Assembly: GCF_003590095.1 (NCBI RefSeq)
Contig: NC_039502.1
Location: forward strand, 4,813,753-4,877,752
Origin: Trichoplusia ni
Taxonomy: Eukaryota; Arthropoda; Insecta; Lepidoptera; Noctuidae
Length of the DNA: 64,000 nt
Direction of reading: 5' to 3'
The notes under the pieces were generated by a model. That model was not told the origin of the DNA, made no database searches, and saw nothing but the letters and a program-made list of their open reading frames with translations. The position numbers and the translations under genes were made by a program. Shown here piece after piece: positions 30,525 through 40,500 of this stretch (positions within the stretch are counted from its first letter, which is position 1; each line of letters starts with the position of its first letter).

Positions 30525-30833
30525 TTGGTCAAAAAGTATAGAACAAAAACTAGACTGGAAGCAATAATTGAACTAAAGGGTAGAATTCGAGTTCCGAAGA
30601 AAACGATCCCAGGGAAATACGCGAAACTGGCACAAATTATTCATGACTTTTTCTTACGAGATGATGTTAGCCGCGCTACAGCTGGCAAGAAGGAAACGAA
30701 GACAATGAAAAACAAGATGCAAAGACGATACCTTTTAGAATCTATGACAAGATTACGGTATACATTTATTCAGGAAGCAAACATCCCAGTGTCCTATACC
30801 ACTTTTACTAGATGCAAACCCTTTTGTTATTAA
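30525..30833 (+). pseudogene. Element X candidate transposase, central part
   Basis: Frame with KGRIRVPKKTIPGKYAKL, then IIHDFFLRDDVSRATAGKKE, RYLLESMTRLRYTFIQE and SYTTFTRCKPF. This matches my recollection of the 'DFYxRDDxSRxTAGKKET' segment in the same uncharacterised family. A frameshift near 30,815-30,830 passes the reading to the next frame, where SNRETCACKKHGN continues. The gap 30,181-30,524 is decayed coding sequence with stops in all frames. Confidence 0.6.
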
Positions 30834-31813
30834 GTCCCAATCTTTCTAACCGTGAAACATGCGCCTGTAAAAAACATGGCAATATAGAGTTTAAATATGC
30901 CGCACTTAAAAGTCTTTCGATATTTAAATTTAAAGATTTGGATGACTTTATGAAAAGTATCGTTTGTGACACTCAAAAAAAGGAATGTATGTACTCGGAA
31001 TGCAAGAAATATGATAGTAGAGCGACAACTGTTTATGATTTCTCGGAATGCCCTTTAGATGGTGAAGTATTTTGGCTGAAATGGACCGTTAAACAAATTG
31101 AATATCAAGAAGATAATCAAAACAAAACTACGAAACGAATGGAAAAAATAATACAATCAGGTACGATAAGGCATTTAATCATGGAGTTTTAAAAAGCACT
31201 AGTAGTATACAAAGTTCACTGTTACAACATATATCACCAATATAAGTGTTATAAACATTTAAAAGAAAATTTAAGCGAGAATGAAATTTTAATCCATTGC
31301 GATTTCTCCGAAAATTATACCTGCAAGTTGCACAAAGAAATCCAAGCACTACATTTTGGCGCATCCCAAGTACAAATTAGTCTCCATACCGGTGTTGTGT
31401 ATGAGTCTAGTTCTTTGGAGTCCTTTTGCACATTTACGGACTCTACTAAACACACTCCAGAGGCAATTTGGGCTCATCTTATGCCCGTACTACAGAATAT
31501 AAGAAAAAAATTACCTCAAGTTAATATAGTTCATTTTTACTCAGATGGACCCACAAGCCAATATAAGCAAAAAAATAACTTTTTCTTATTCCTTAGTGTA
31601 CTAGAATCCTTGGGATTTTCTTTTGCTACCTGGAACTTTTTTGAAGCATCTTATGGCAAGGGTGCTGCCGACGGCATAGGAGGTGCTATTAAAAGATCTT
31701 TGGACAAGAAGGTAGCATATTATATAGACATAAAAGACTCGCAAACTAGTGAAACTGTACCTAATAAAAGAAGAAGATATAAGCGACATGGAAAGGCGTA
31801 TAAACTCATATGA
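30812..31813 (+). pseudogene. Element X candidate transposase, Cys-rich and DDE-like core
   Basis: One frame with a single TAA at 31,190-31,192. The first part is Cys-rich: ETCACKKHGN, VCDTQKKECMYSECKKY. The second reads EILIHCDFSENYTCK, IQALHFGASQVQISLHTGV, IVHFYSDGPTSQYKQKNNF, TWNFFEASYGKGAADG and GIGGAIKR. Three acidic residues (Asp at 31,301, Asp at 31,544, Glu at 31,643) have spacing D-x80-D-x32-E, like RNase H-fold DDE transposases. The family is known to me only as an uncharacterised animal protein. The transposase role is inferred from the spacing and from its place within element X. Confidence 0.6.
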
Positions 31814-32483
31814 CTTAGTTGCTGTGCCGAAAACAATGCCAATACACCAGATAACAAGTTCCTTTGGAATACTTGAGAGTGAATTGTTTGCAAAGCAACA
31901 ATCGTTTGTAATAGGTTATAGAATATTGAGCTGCTTTTGTCATAGTGAAGGGGTTTCTGTAATAAAAGGGTCTTGTCATTGCTTTTCTTTAAAAGAGCAT
32001 AGTTTACTTAAGAAAAAGAGGCAACTATGTGTCACGAAAAAAAGAAAAATAGTTTTTTGGTCTGATTCCGAGAACACTGATACTGATGAAATGAGCGTCA
32101 AGACTGATTTTATTGCCAGAGAAATTCAATCGGGACTTTTTCATTCTGATACTAACAAGCCAAGCACATCCAATGTCCCATGTGTAACCACTAAAACAAA
32201 AATATTTTTTAGCTCTGATACCGAGAATAGTGAGACTAATAATGACGAAATAATTGTCAAAGCTGATCATAACGCATCCGGACATTCTAATTTTGACACT
32301 AACAAACCAAGCACATCCAAAGTTACTATTCTTTCAAATGTAAAAGTGAACTATGCATCATCAGAATTGGCAAAAATAACAAAATCAGTAAAATACAATA
32401 TTTCATCACTAAATATAAGAAAGGAATTTAGAAAAATGTTCTCTGATAGTGAAGATGAAGCAATTTTTGATATACCAAAATAG
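31749..32483 (+). pseudogene. Element X candidate transposase, C-terminal part
   Basis: Frame shifted relative to the core (change near 31,790). KLYLIKEEDISDMERRI and LVAVPKTMPIHQIT continue the family pattern. Further on are Cys/His positions (CFCHSEG, GSCHCFS). A low-complexity tail follows with a twice-repeated unit (SDTNKPSTSNV / FDTNKPSTSKV) and acidic S/D/E stretches, ending at TAG 32,481-32,483. Confidence 0.55.
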
Positions 32484-32611
32484 AGGGGGGATCTGTAGTG
32501 GTAGCCCACGACATTATTTTTTTCTTGTGTTTTTGTTTGTGTGAGTATCAGATCGTAACTTGGTCAAAATACCTATGATTCGCGAGTATAACGAGTATGT
32601 CGCTATAAGTT

Positions 32612-32683
32612 AGATTTCATATAATGTATATCATTATATGAAATCTGATTTCCGAAGTCTAATAATAAACTTCGGAAATCAGA
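32612..32683. repeat. Two adjoining 15-bp perfect hairpins
   Basis: First: 32,612-32,626 pairs with 32,632-32,646 around a 5-base loop. Second: 32,644-32,658 pairs with 32,669-32,683 around a 10-base loop. They share TCT and both arms contain a GATTTC core. They lie 130 bases after the DDE-like gene. Confidence 0.85.
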
Positions 32684-32689
32684 CATGTA

Positions 32690-33654
32690 GTTTCTGAGAT
32701 TTCTGAGATACTTTGAGGTATATTATTTTCGCAAATGATTAGATCACGCCTTATATCTGATATTAACTTAGGTAACATATCAAAAAAAAACATTTAATAT
32801 TTGAATTTACCGCTACCAGTCGTCGCAGTCACCTTGACATAGAATCTTATTTTAAACTTTCTTTATAAGGTAAATAGTGTCAGGTTACCTAAAATGCAGA
32901 TTATCTTTATAATATCTATTGCATTGAATCCATTACAAGTAAACAACTTCACTGTTACACTGTTAGTCCAAAAATATATGCCAAATGTTAATGTAAAAAG
33001 TTGTAGCTGTCAACAGTCACAGGCATTGTCCAGTACTAGGATTTGGCTTACGCTTGTGTCTCTCAATCTTGATAATTGTTTTTATATTAAATTTAATCGT
33101 CCAACAATATGTAGGTTTAATTGAAAGTCATTTATTAACAGTATGTTAATGATAAGATTTATTATAAAAGTTACCACGAATGTAATTATAAAATATGTTC
33201 CTATTAAAATGTTAAGCGAACGATGGAAATGGTTACTGCGAAATTATTATATTTAATGTTGTTAAATTATATGTTCAAAAGTTTTAATTAGATAGGTATC
33301 TCGTATAAAATACTGTTGCAAGACTGTTTAATAATTTCTAAATATGTTGACATTGTAGTAGGTACTTAAGTGATTTTGACTATAACATTTTAGTTATGTG
33401 AATTCTTTTTCTTAATGCATATGTACCAGGATAACCCACGATTCCATTTTAAGTTTTTTTGCACTTTTGAGGTAAGTATTTAGTTCTCGTACGTTGATCA
33501 AAATAATGATCGCGACCGACCGTAGTAAATCTGTACTGATAACATTTTAATCTTGAAAATTATAAATAGAGCCTAGTAGAGAGGTCTACTAGAGTTGTAT
33601 TGCTGATCCTTGATTCTTATTCTGTAAACAAGTTTTTGCTAGGGTAGTGAATTA
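32690..33654. other. No gene recognised (element X right arm)
   Basis: A/T-rich, with no conserved frame longer than chance. It probably belongs to element X. A short inverted motif (AGTAGAGAGGTCTACT) occurs near 33,575. Confidence 0.4.
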
Positions 33655-33918
33655 TCTATACTCTATACTAATATATAAAGCTGAAGAGTTTGTTTGTTTG
33701 TTTGTTTGAACGCGCTAATCTCAGGGAACTACTGGTCCAAATCGAAAAAATCTTTTTGTGTTGAATAGACCATTCATCGAGGAAGGTATAGGCTATATAT
33801 CATCACACTGCGACTAATAGGAGCGAAGATACTATGGAAAATGTCAAAAAAACAGGGCAGGTATAAATCATAACTTATAACTTCTACCCACGGGGACGAA
33901 GTCGCGGGCAAAAGCTAG
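33655..33918 (+). mobile_element. Complete mini-Helitron (about 260 bp)
   Basis: Starts with TCTATACTCTATACTAATAT after A (33,654), with (GTTT)n downstream. The middle holds the common lepidopteran Helitron block (GCGCTAATCTCAGGG... AATAGGAGCGAAG). It ends with GGGGACGAAGTCGCGGGC, then CTAG (33,915-33,918), followed by T. A non-autonomous copy. The 5' end could also lie at 33,662. Confidence 0.8.
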
Positions 33919-34163
33919 TATTTTGATAAATTTACAACGTGACATTAATCTGCAAAATTAAGAAAAAGTTAAACATTACCAAAAATCTGATTGTCAAATT
34001 ATAAAGAAAAATATTACAATTCAAGTTGTCTATGAATGTTACGTTAATTTAAGGGTGTGTTAAATCCAAAACTGTACCTAAATTATATAAAAGGTGATTA
34101 AATTGATTGACTACCGCAAAATTGTTTGTATTATCCCATGTGACTTAGCCCTTACTTTTCCTG
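33919..34163. other. No gene recognised
   Basis: A/T-rich filler of element X between the mini-Helitron and the subterminal repeat. Nothing is recognised. Confidence 0.4.
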
Positions 34164-34225
34164 TGTGTTACTTTTGTTTTACTTTAACACAAAGTGTGTT
34201 ACTTTTGTGTTACTATAACACAAAG
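34164..34225. repeat. Subterminal tandem repeat of element X (2 x 31 bp)
   Basis: Two 31-base units (34,164-34,194 and 34,195-34,225) starting TGTGTTACTTTTG and ending AACACAAAG. Each contains internal inverted symmetry (TGTGTTA ... TAACACA). They lie 17 bases inside the right TIR, a position where transposase-binding repeats often occur. Confidence 0.75.
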
Positions 34226-34241
34226 TAAACACAATTGAAAT

Positions 34242-34265
34242 GTACATAAATTTTGAAAATGACCC
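34242..34265 (-). repeat. Element X right terminal inverted repeat
   Basis: Reverse strand GGGTCATTTTCAAAATTTAT... matches the left end at 22 of 24 positions. It is followed by ATAA (34,266-34,269). Confidence 0.85.
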
Positions 34266-35430
34266 ATAATACGATGGAACTTCCTCATACAAAAGAGATT
34301 TTGCAAAATCATCAGTTTGGCAAAGTCGAAAGAATGCTAATAAAGTTGTTTGTCTAGGGTTCTCTAATCGTTCTGTAACATTTTCGGCGTTGCAATATAT
34401 ACGTTGACCGCCTTCAAGATGAACATCTAGGTGGATATCTTTCGTGAATGTTGAAACTTAAGATCCGCTACACAGCTTCTGAAGAACTAATATATCTGCC
34501 TAACTGAAATCTAGTAATTTTATCATGTTCATTCCTCAACGCAAATGTAGCTTGGTCACTGCCCTTATTAATGTACTTACAAATATATTTTATTGACTCT
34601 ACACTATTACACATTTCAACATTTATGTGAGTTTGAAATGTTCTAGACAACACAGGCGAATACGGAACGACCCACCTATTATTTAAAGTTACCTGTTGTC
34701 TAGACACTCGTTTTTCAACAGTAAAACCATTGTCTCTTGAACGACGACGATATAATGGGTATCCATCATGTCCTGTTACAGTTTCATCCACTAAGCATTT
34801 TGGATATCTTTTAGTGCAACGACCGTCTTGCATGCAAGGAGAATTCTATGGTCTAATATGGGTTTTAACAATATCGTATGGCACGCGATCTGCAATCGGA
34901 CTTGGAATTTCAGCACTGATTAAACTGTCTACATCATTAGGTCGAACCTTATCTTTTAACCATAGCAGGATATGTGCGTGAGGTAAGCCGCGTTTTTGCC
35001 ATTCAACACTATACATATAACACAATACTTTTCCAAAAATGTTATTTTTGGTAAGTAGATCTATCATTAATTTTAATTTTAAATGAAAAACTCTTGCGAT
35101 GATATCATGGCTGTCATGCGGTGCTTGACCCTCAAGAAGCTCCCAAGTGATTTCATCCCACTTAGGATTGGTAGTTACAGTGATAAATAAGTCGGGACGT
35201 CCATATTTTCTTACGTAACAAAAAGCATCTTGAGTACGTTCGTGCATGTACCGTGGACCACCAGTAAAAGAAGAGGGTAAAATAACTAAACGGTCCATAT
35301 TCACCGTATCATTATCTTGCTGCATGGCGTTGCGAAGGTGTACGTATTCTTCAGCGCGTAACTGCCTTTCATTAGATCGTATGTAAACTAATCTTTCGGT
35401 TTCAATTTTTGCGTACATATACAATATTTA
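34266..35430 (-). pseudogene. Helitron-1 Rep (HUH) half
   Basis: Minus-strand frames (35,424-34,846 and 34,833-34,468, then decayed to 34,266) are collinear with the Rep part of Helitron-2. RPDLFITVTTNPKWDEI and KRGLPHAHILLWLKD carry the HUH motif (H-A-H), and SIKYICKYINKGSD carries the two-tyrosine motif. A small deletion near 34,840 removes the HGPCGSFNGNSPC part. It would nick single-stranded DNA. The sequence diverges at about 35,430, so the 5' third of Helitron-1 is missing. Its 3' half is at 3,318-5,448. Confidence 0.88.
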
Positions 35431-35817
35431 TAAAACTTGTGATCCATTTTAAAAGATAATTTGTAAAAACTTGTTATCCACTCAACCAAACAGTTTTTTG
35501 TTTAGCATATTGTGACGTAACACGAGTCGCCATGACAGTTTGGCGTGTTTTTTAGCCATAATGTCAAAAAATTCATAAAAATATAATATGTTACAGATTG
35601 AATTTTACTTAAATATTCATATTTCAGCTAAATTAGACCATAAAGCACACGATGAATTATTTTTTCAAAATTAGTCAACTACCCTATTGTCGATCTGGGG
35701 GTACTTGAAATATATATTTAATTCTTATATTTCAATCAGTTTTGAAACTTTCAGTGGTGTATAAACTACATAAATTTGTATTGTTTATAAATATTGTGCT
35801 CATTTTGGATACAAAAT
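35431..35817. other. No gene recognised; possible piggyBac 5' region
   Basis: Non-coding A/T-rich sequence between the Helitron-1 break and the piggyBac-like frame. No TTAA-flanked terminus could be identified. Confidence 0.35.
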
Positions 35818-36423
35818 ATGAGTGCGCGTAGAAATAATTCTGAGTCTGAAATAGAAAAGCAATTGCAAACTCTTCGCAATCTACCATATTCAGAGTCTGA
35901 ATCGGGTGGAGAAGATAGTGTCAATGCCATTGAATCGATTGACACGGCAGACACGGATTATATACCGGAACCAACGACGCATTGCTGAGGGACGGCTCAG
36001 ATTCGAGAGAAGATATCGTAGTGTGAGGATGAAGAAGCAGGCGTAGCCGAGTAGTGGCAGATGCGTGGTGGATCTTTTTCTTCACGGCACCTCCTGTTAT
36101 AAATGATATTTTGAGTGAGTAATGGCATCGAATGGAAGTGTACTGCAGATACTCAAAGTACTATCCAGATATGTCGGCGCAGTGCTCAAAACGTGTTTCG
36201 AGATGTTCCTGGTCCAACCCCATATACAAAGCAATTTGTTCAAGATGGTAGTGCTTACTGCTTGGAGCCTATTCATTGAGGAAGCAACTCTTAGACCCAT
36301 TAAAAGATGTACAGAAACAGAAGCTCGACAGCGGACGAGCGATGAAACTTGATGTATGACTTTAGAAGAACTTGATGCCTTTATTGCATTACTGTATGCT
36401 CGTGGAGCTTACAATTCATAGTC
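35818..36423 (+). pseudogene. piggyBac-like transposase remnant, N-terminal
   Basis: Starts with an acidic/Ser-rich N-terminus (MSARRNNSESEIEKQ..., then YSESESGGEDSVN). After frameshifts it reaches RPIKRCTETEARQRTSDE and TLEELDAFIALLYARGAYN, the usual start of the piggyBac DDE domain. A TGA interrupts between these two (36,351). The rest of the transposase, including the catalytic aspartates, is missing where LINE-E begins. piggyBac enzymes cut and paste at TTAA; no ends are seen here. Confidence 0.7.
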
Positions 36424-36431
36424 ATATCGAA

Positions 36432-36900
36432 TATATTTGTAAAAAAGTCAGCAAATCATCTTATGCGCTGTATAAACTTGCAGCAATAGTAAATGTTGAT
36501 TCTCTTCTTACGGCTTATCATGGCATTGTTGATTCAATCATGGGATCATAATAATAATGGATTGTGTTTACATAACTCACGAACTACTCTGATGTGGAGC
36601 AGTATATTTTGTATGGCACCTAAAATATATAATAAAGTCCCTAGAGAATACAAAACCTTTCCTGATATTTTATTTAAAAATAAACTGAAAGAACTGCTAT
36701 GTAAAAAAAGGGTATTATAATATTAATGAGTTCTTACTGGACAAAAGTATTTAAAAGTAATTGTTAAATATAAAAATAAAAATAAATATTATATATTTTT
36801 AGTAAATAAGATAAAGTATAAAAAAATGAATGTTATATATTTTTTGTAGTAAAATAAGTATTTCATATTATATAAAATTTGTCTGTAGTAATTAAGTAAT
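36432..36900 (+). pseudogene. LINE-E RT C-terminal fragment and 3' UTR
   Basis: CKKVSKSSYALYKLAAIV and LLTAYHGIVDSI (about 36,440-36,535) belong to the LINE thumb region. After an internal deletion, LCLHNSRTTLMWSSIFCMAPK, KIYNKVPREYK and FKNKLKELLCKK follow to TAA 36,718-36,720. The C-terminal pattern is common in Jockey-type insect LINEs. An A-rich 3' region extends to about 36,900. Severely truncated. Confidence 0.75.
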
Positions 36901-37410
36901 GTTACTAAATACCAAATTTGTACGCCAACGGAGCAGAACATGTTGATGCTTATGTTATCTTTATATTGTCACCACATTAAAAATGATTAACACATGTTTC
37001 ATACAAATAAACACATCTATATATTTATGGAATCTTAATTTATAAAATTCCGCGCGAAAAATAGGAGTGCATAAATTCAAAGGAGCAACCACGAAGTCCC
37101 ACGAGCGTCATCGCCTGCGCATAACCCTCTTGGCGAGAAGTGGTGCTATCTCACTTCCACATGTCTCCGCCCCCCGGCGAAAGACAAAGGGTACGCACAC
37201 CACCATCTTTTCCCGGCGATAATTAGCTCCGCCCCTGAATGTGACGTCGTCGTTTCATCGTACTCCTGAATGACATGCGCGAATTAAGTGATCGACACTT
37301 GATTAGTTTAAAAATAGACTTTATTTAGATGAACGGCGTTACAGTGCTTAAGATAGTAATGAATATTCGAATAAATATTTCTTCTTCTCTCTTTTAGAAG
37401 TTTCTTACAC
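36901..37410. other. No gene recognised
   Basis: Contains a GC-rich stretch (about 37,070-37,260) different from its neighbours, including CTCCGCCCC motifs and GTGACGTCGTCG. It could be an LTR or promoter fragment. I cannot assign it. Confidence 0.35.
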
Positions 37411-37785
37411 AGATCCTCGCTAAAGAATCCAAATTCCTACCTAGGATGTTTCGCGAGGCTATTGAGATTAAAAAACACCCTAATTTCAATAGAGAAGATG
37501 GCTGGAAGATATCACCTACTTGGGATCCAATAATAAATAAACTCAAGGCCAAACCCAAGAGCAGCGCTGCAAGACATCAAGACACAGTGAGCTCATACTG
37601 CGTAGGTCAGACCACAAATAATTAATTAAAATATGAAGGTAGAACGAGAAACATCTTCTGTCAAGACGAACGCCATCTCAGGCTACCCGTGACCATGATA
37701 CCTGCAAAGGTTTCGAAACGTCGGGAACTAAAATCTAAAATTAAACCGCGAAAAAATCCGTAAAAGTAGTTTCATTTCAATAGTT
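37411..37785 (+). pseudogene. Second Penelope-like family, GIY-YIG C-terminus and 3' UTR
   Basis: Reads ILAKESKFLPRMFREAIEIK, then KHPNFNREDGWKISPTWDP and a stop at 37,623-37,625. This is the same conserved 'REAIEI..HPNFNR..GW' end as in the copies at 1.7 kb and 39.2 kb, but with many differences, so it is a separate family. The 3' UTR contains CAAAGGTTTCGAAACGTCGG, a short palindromic motif commonly seen at PLE 3' ends. N-terminal parts are absent. Confidence 0.75.
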
Positions 37786-37817
37786 ATTGCTAAGTCAACA
37801 AAATACTTATGAACTAC

Positions 37818-38729
37818 TTATTTGTTATTTTGAGTGGAAAGGGATTTGTTGACGAAGCGAATAGTGTTGGGGTCATCACACTTAACTCCTCCCTCCCTAA
37901 GAGAGAAATTATCTAAAGGCAACTCTGTAGTCTTGAGAGAATTTCGTTTAAATCGTTTAGTCAACAATTCTTTATTTTGAAACAGAAACCCTATGATGAA
38001 TATAATTATAATGGCGTATACACTTATGGTCCAAGCACTGATTTCGTAGCTGATTGTAATAGTTTCACTCTCACTGAGACTTTCACTGTTTTTGGTCTGG
38101 CTCAGCAATTCCTTGATGTCGCCGAGGTCTATTCCTCTGAGGTCCATCTGTTTGACTAACGGGGTGATATCTCTGCGTAGTTCGGGCATTTGCAGTGATG
38201 GTTATCTGAATGAGACTACACTGGTATTCATGGGTGTTGTGATTGAGGTATCAGCGATCTGTAATGTACAATGCTGGCTTGGTACTAATATGTATGTGCC
38301 TCGTAGGTTGTGTCTGCGGGTCTCATCTTTGCAGTATTCTGTTGCGGTAATTTCCTTTTATGTATATATCAACCAGTGTATAATGAATATAGGCTGCACC
38401 TTGGTTTCTTCTATTTGCACCTGGTGTTTCTTGCAATTGCTGAAGTTATATTGTAGTAACATCAGGTGTTGGATACATGTTTCCTCTGCGTATTGTACCA
38501 CGTTGTCATCAGAACAGAGATATCTTAGATCCTCTATTTCCTTACAGTCATTAACTACGGATCTGTATTTCGACTTGTTCACTATTAGGTAAGGATATTG
38601 GGGTATAATGATATTAGGTTTTTGGGTTATCTGATTATAGATTGGGTTAGGAATAACTTTATAATAATCGTATGCGTTTTTGTCTATTAGGGGAACTTCT
38701 AAAACGAATATAATTTTACTATTGTCCAC
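37818..38729 (-). pseudogene. Errantivirus-like env (F-protein type) remnant
   Basis: Two minus-strand frames in the same phase (38,729-38,358 and 38,189-37,818) resemble the C-terminal half of the envelope proteins of TED/gypsy-type insect retroelements. A Cys-containing ectodomain segment lies near CKEIEDLRYLC and CIQHLMLLQYNFSNC, followed by a hydrophobic membrane span (about 22 residues, ISVYAIIIIFIIGFLF) and a basic cytoplasmic tail. The N-terminal part with the cleavage site and fusion peptide is absent. A stop-containing stretch separates the two pieces. It is an old, non-functional genomic copy. Confidence 0.65.
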
Positions 38730-38866
38730 ATATCCCTTAATTTTTATATTTCCTTGTAATTTTACTAAGTTATCTTATGTAAATTAAATTATTAGTAAAT
38801 TAAGTTATGATGTTTTCTTATGACATTAAGAATATTTTTATAATAACTATCGTGAGACTGATTCAT
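38730..38866. other. Short unassigned stretch
   Basis: A/T-rich sequence between the env remnant and the Penelope-like 3' end. Nothing is recognised. Confidence 0.4.
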
Positions 38867-39272
38867 TATTAAATGATGTAACGGTTTACTCATGCGTATT
38901 TATCGGGGCTGCCCGACTAGTTTCGGACCCAACCGGAGTCCTTAATCATGAGCTGACGCGGCAGGATCGCGAACCGAACTGACGTCAGCGGCCACGCATC
39001 TCGCTGCGTAGCGCCGCGATCGCGCCGTGAGCGGCGGTGGGGCCGGCGACGCCGGTGGCGCGGGTGGGGGGTCTGCTGTCGTCATTGGCATCGTCCATGA
39101 TCCCGTATTGGCTGAGTCAGTGCATACTATGCTGACCGCGTCGCTCTCCAGGCTTGGCTTCGTGTGACAAGACGTAGCATTCAGTGCTGGTTTCCACACT
39201 GGTGGCAGTGTCCATCCACAATCTCTATTGATATTCGGGTGACGGCTGATTTCTATTGCCTCCCGTACTTTT
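38867..39272 (-). pseudogene. Penelope-like element 3' fragment
   Basis: Minus-strand copy of the same family as 1,739-2,246. VREAIEISRHPNINRD and LPPVWKPALNATSC are followed by the Pro/Ala/Arg-rich tail and the shared 3' UTR ending in TTAATA at 38,867. It is 5'-truncated and inserted into the TED-like remnant between env and protease. Confidence 0.85.
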
Positions 39273-39281
39273 TACGGCAAT

Positions 39282-39755
39282 TTATTGACTAAGATCACGA
39301 CGATTGTAGGGTTCTACCTGAAAGGGGCTAGTGACCTTGAGAGTCATTTCTATGTCCTTACAGTTTTGAATGATCGTATACGCATAGGGCATTCGAATCC
39401 CTTTAGTAAATTTCTTGAAATCTAAGATTGCCTCACCATTAGTTAAATTCATAGGAAGTTTTACTCTCATCTCACTATGTGGCGGTAAAATATAAGTATC
39501 TTTTAGTGCTGAAGAATAAAAAAAAGGTATGTCAGTGTTCCTCGTACATAAGATTATTGTTTGGTAGTCAATTTTTGCATCTAATTGTTTTAATAAATTA
39601 CTGCCTAATAAGCCGTCATAGTTATTATCAACATCGTGAAGGTAAAACTTATGAACTTCAGAAGTTTTAAATATCTTGGGCAAGGACGTTAAAACAACTT
39701 CCGTGTGAATACTCACGTGAGTACTAACTACTTCAAAAGGCTCTTTATCTATATA
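39282..39755 (-). pseudogene. TED/gypsy-like retroelement protease fragment
   Basis: Minus-strand frame containing KFYLHDVDNNYDGLLGSNLL, DAKIDYQTIILCTRNTDI and VKLPMNLTNGEAILDF. This is the C-terminal part of the protease and the start of the pol linker in lepidopteran errantivirus-type elements. The catalytic aspartate block would lie further right, but Helitron-2 begins at 39,756. RT, RNase H and integrase, expected between this and env, are absent, so a large deletion occurred. Confidence 0.7.
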
Positions 39756-39889
39756 TCTATATCTTCTATATCTATACTTATAATAAATCTGTAGAGAGGT
39801 CAATTCTGTACATAAAATATATTTAAAAAATAACTATCAAGGGGTGGTTAGGGATCGCTACTGATGCCAAAAATGCAATCAGTAAAATT

Positions 39890-39892
<3 letters not shown>

Positions 39893-39926
<34 letters not shown>
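39893..39926. repeat. (GTCT)n microsatellite in Helitron-2
   Basis: About 8.5 uninterrupted GTCT units. The same site in Helitron-3 (62,772-62,812) has about 10 units. Confidence 0.9.
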
Positions 39927-40493
39927 ATATTCGTTATAGAAACAAAAACTACTCGACGGATTTTAACGAAATTTGGCACAATTATTCTTCATACTCTTGG
40001 GCAGGTTATAGTATACTTTTCATTACGCTACGACCAATAGGAGCAGAGCAGTGAAGGGAAATATTGGGAAAACGGGGTAAGTTACTCCATTTTTTAAGCT
40101 TCCGTCACGTGTGCAGGCTTATAGGTTAAAGCTACATAGAAATCATGTATGACGGAAATATTCTCCCTAAAATTATATAAAAAATATTCCTCGACAGCAT
40201 ATGTCTAACTTTTATGGTTGACTCACAATAACACGTGAAACTCCCGATAGCTTAGCAATTCGGAGATTTCTGATTGTATTTGTCTACTCTAACGTTTACA
40301 ACACTATCACTCATCCCCAATTAAAAAAGTTAACATTATTACCTATTCAATAAAAAAAGAATCATGTAAATCGGTGTAGAAACACCAAAGTTATACATGA
40401 AATAATAAGAAATCGCGCGTGAATACAGAGTCATGCTATAAGGATTATTTTTGTGTATCGGTTGCCGCGCTCGACGCGCGTCGTGGCGGGAGG

Positions 40494-40500
40494 TATAAAA
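40494..40500 (+). promoter_or_regulatory. Helitron-2 TATA box
   Basis: TATAAAA within GGAGGTATAAAAAGGCGGGG, about 590 bases before the first ATG. A GC-rich palindromic block (CGCTCGACGCGCGTCG) lies just upstream. A start site near 40,525 (GCGTCATAC) would fit. It is conserved in Helitron-3 at 63,382. Confidence 0.7.

Larger units (their letters stand above)
5449..34265. mobile_element. Element X: TIR DNA element with 4-bp ATAA duplication, heavily nested
   Basis: Both ends carry the same inverted repeat, starting GGGTCRTTTTCAAAATT (5,449-5,472 and 34,242-34,265; 22 of 24 bases match). It is flanked by ATAA at 5,445-5,448 and 34,266-34,269. Removing the interval and one ATAA joins the two Helitron-1 halves exactly where Helitron-2 is continuous (about 44,281-44,284), which confirms a real insertion. 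Almost all of the 28.8 kb is later nested elements. The residual own sequence is probably 5,473 to about 6,200 and 29,885-34,241. It includes the DDE-like gene at 29.9-32.5 kb. The superfamily is not identified. Confidence 0.8.

Noticed and set aside
32894..33124. A 76-codon frame with a hydrophobic start
   Set aside because: No conservation recognised, no neighbouring signals, A/T-rich context.
38092..38592. Plus-strand frame of 166 codons
   Set aside because: It is antisense to the env-like remnant, has no motifs, and is Cys/Ser-rich by composition only.
39893..39926. (GTCT)n considered as a CRISPR-like or telomeric array
   Set aside because: A simple tetranucleotide run without spacers, part of the Helitron leader.
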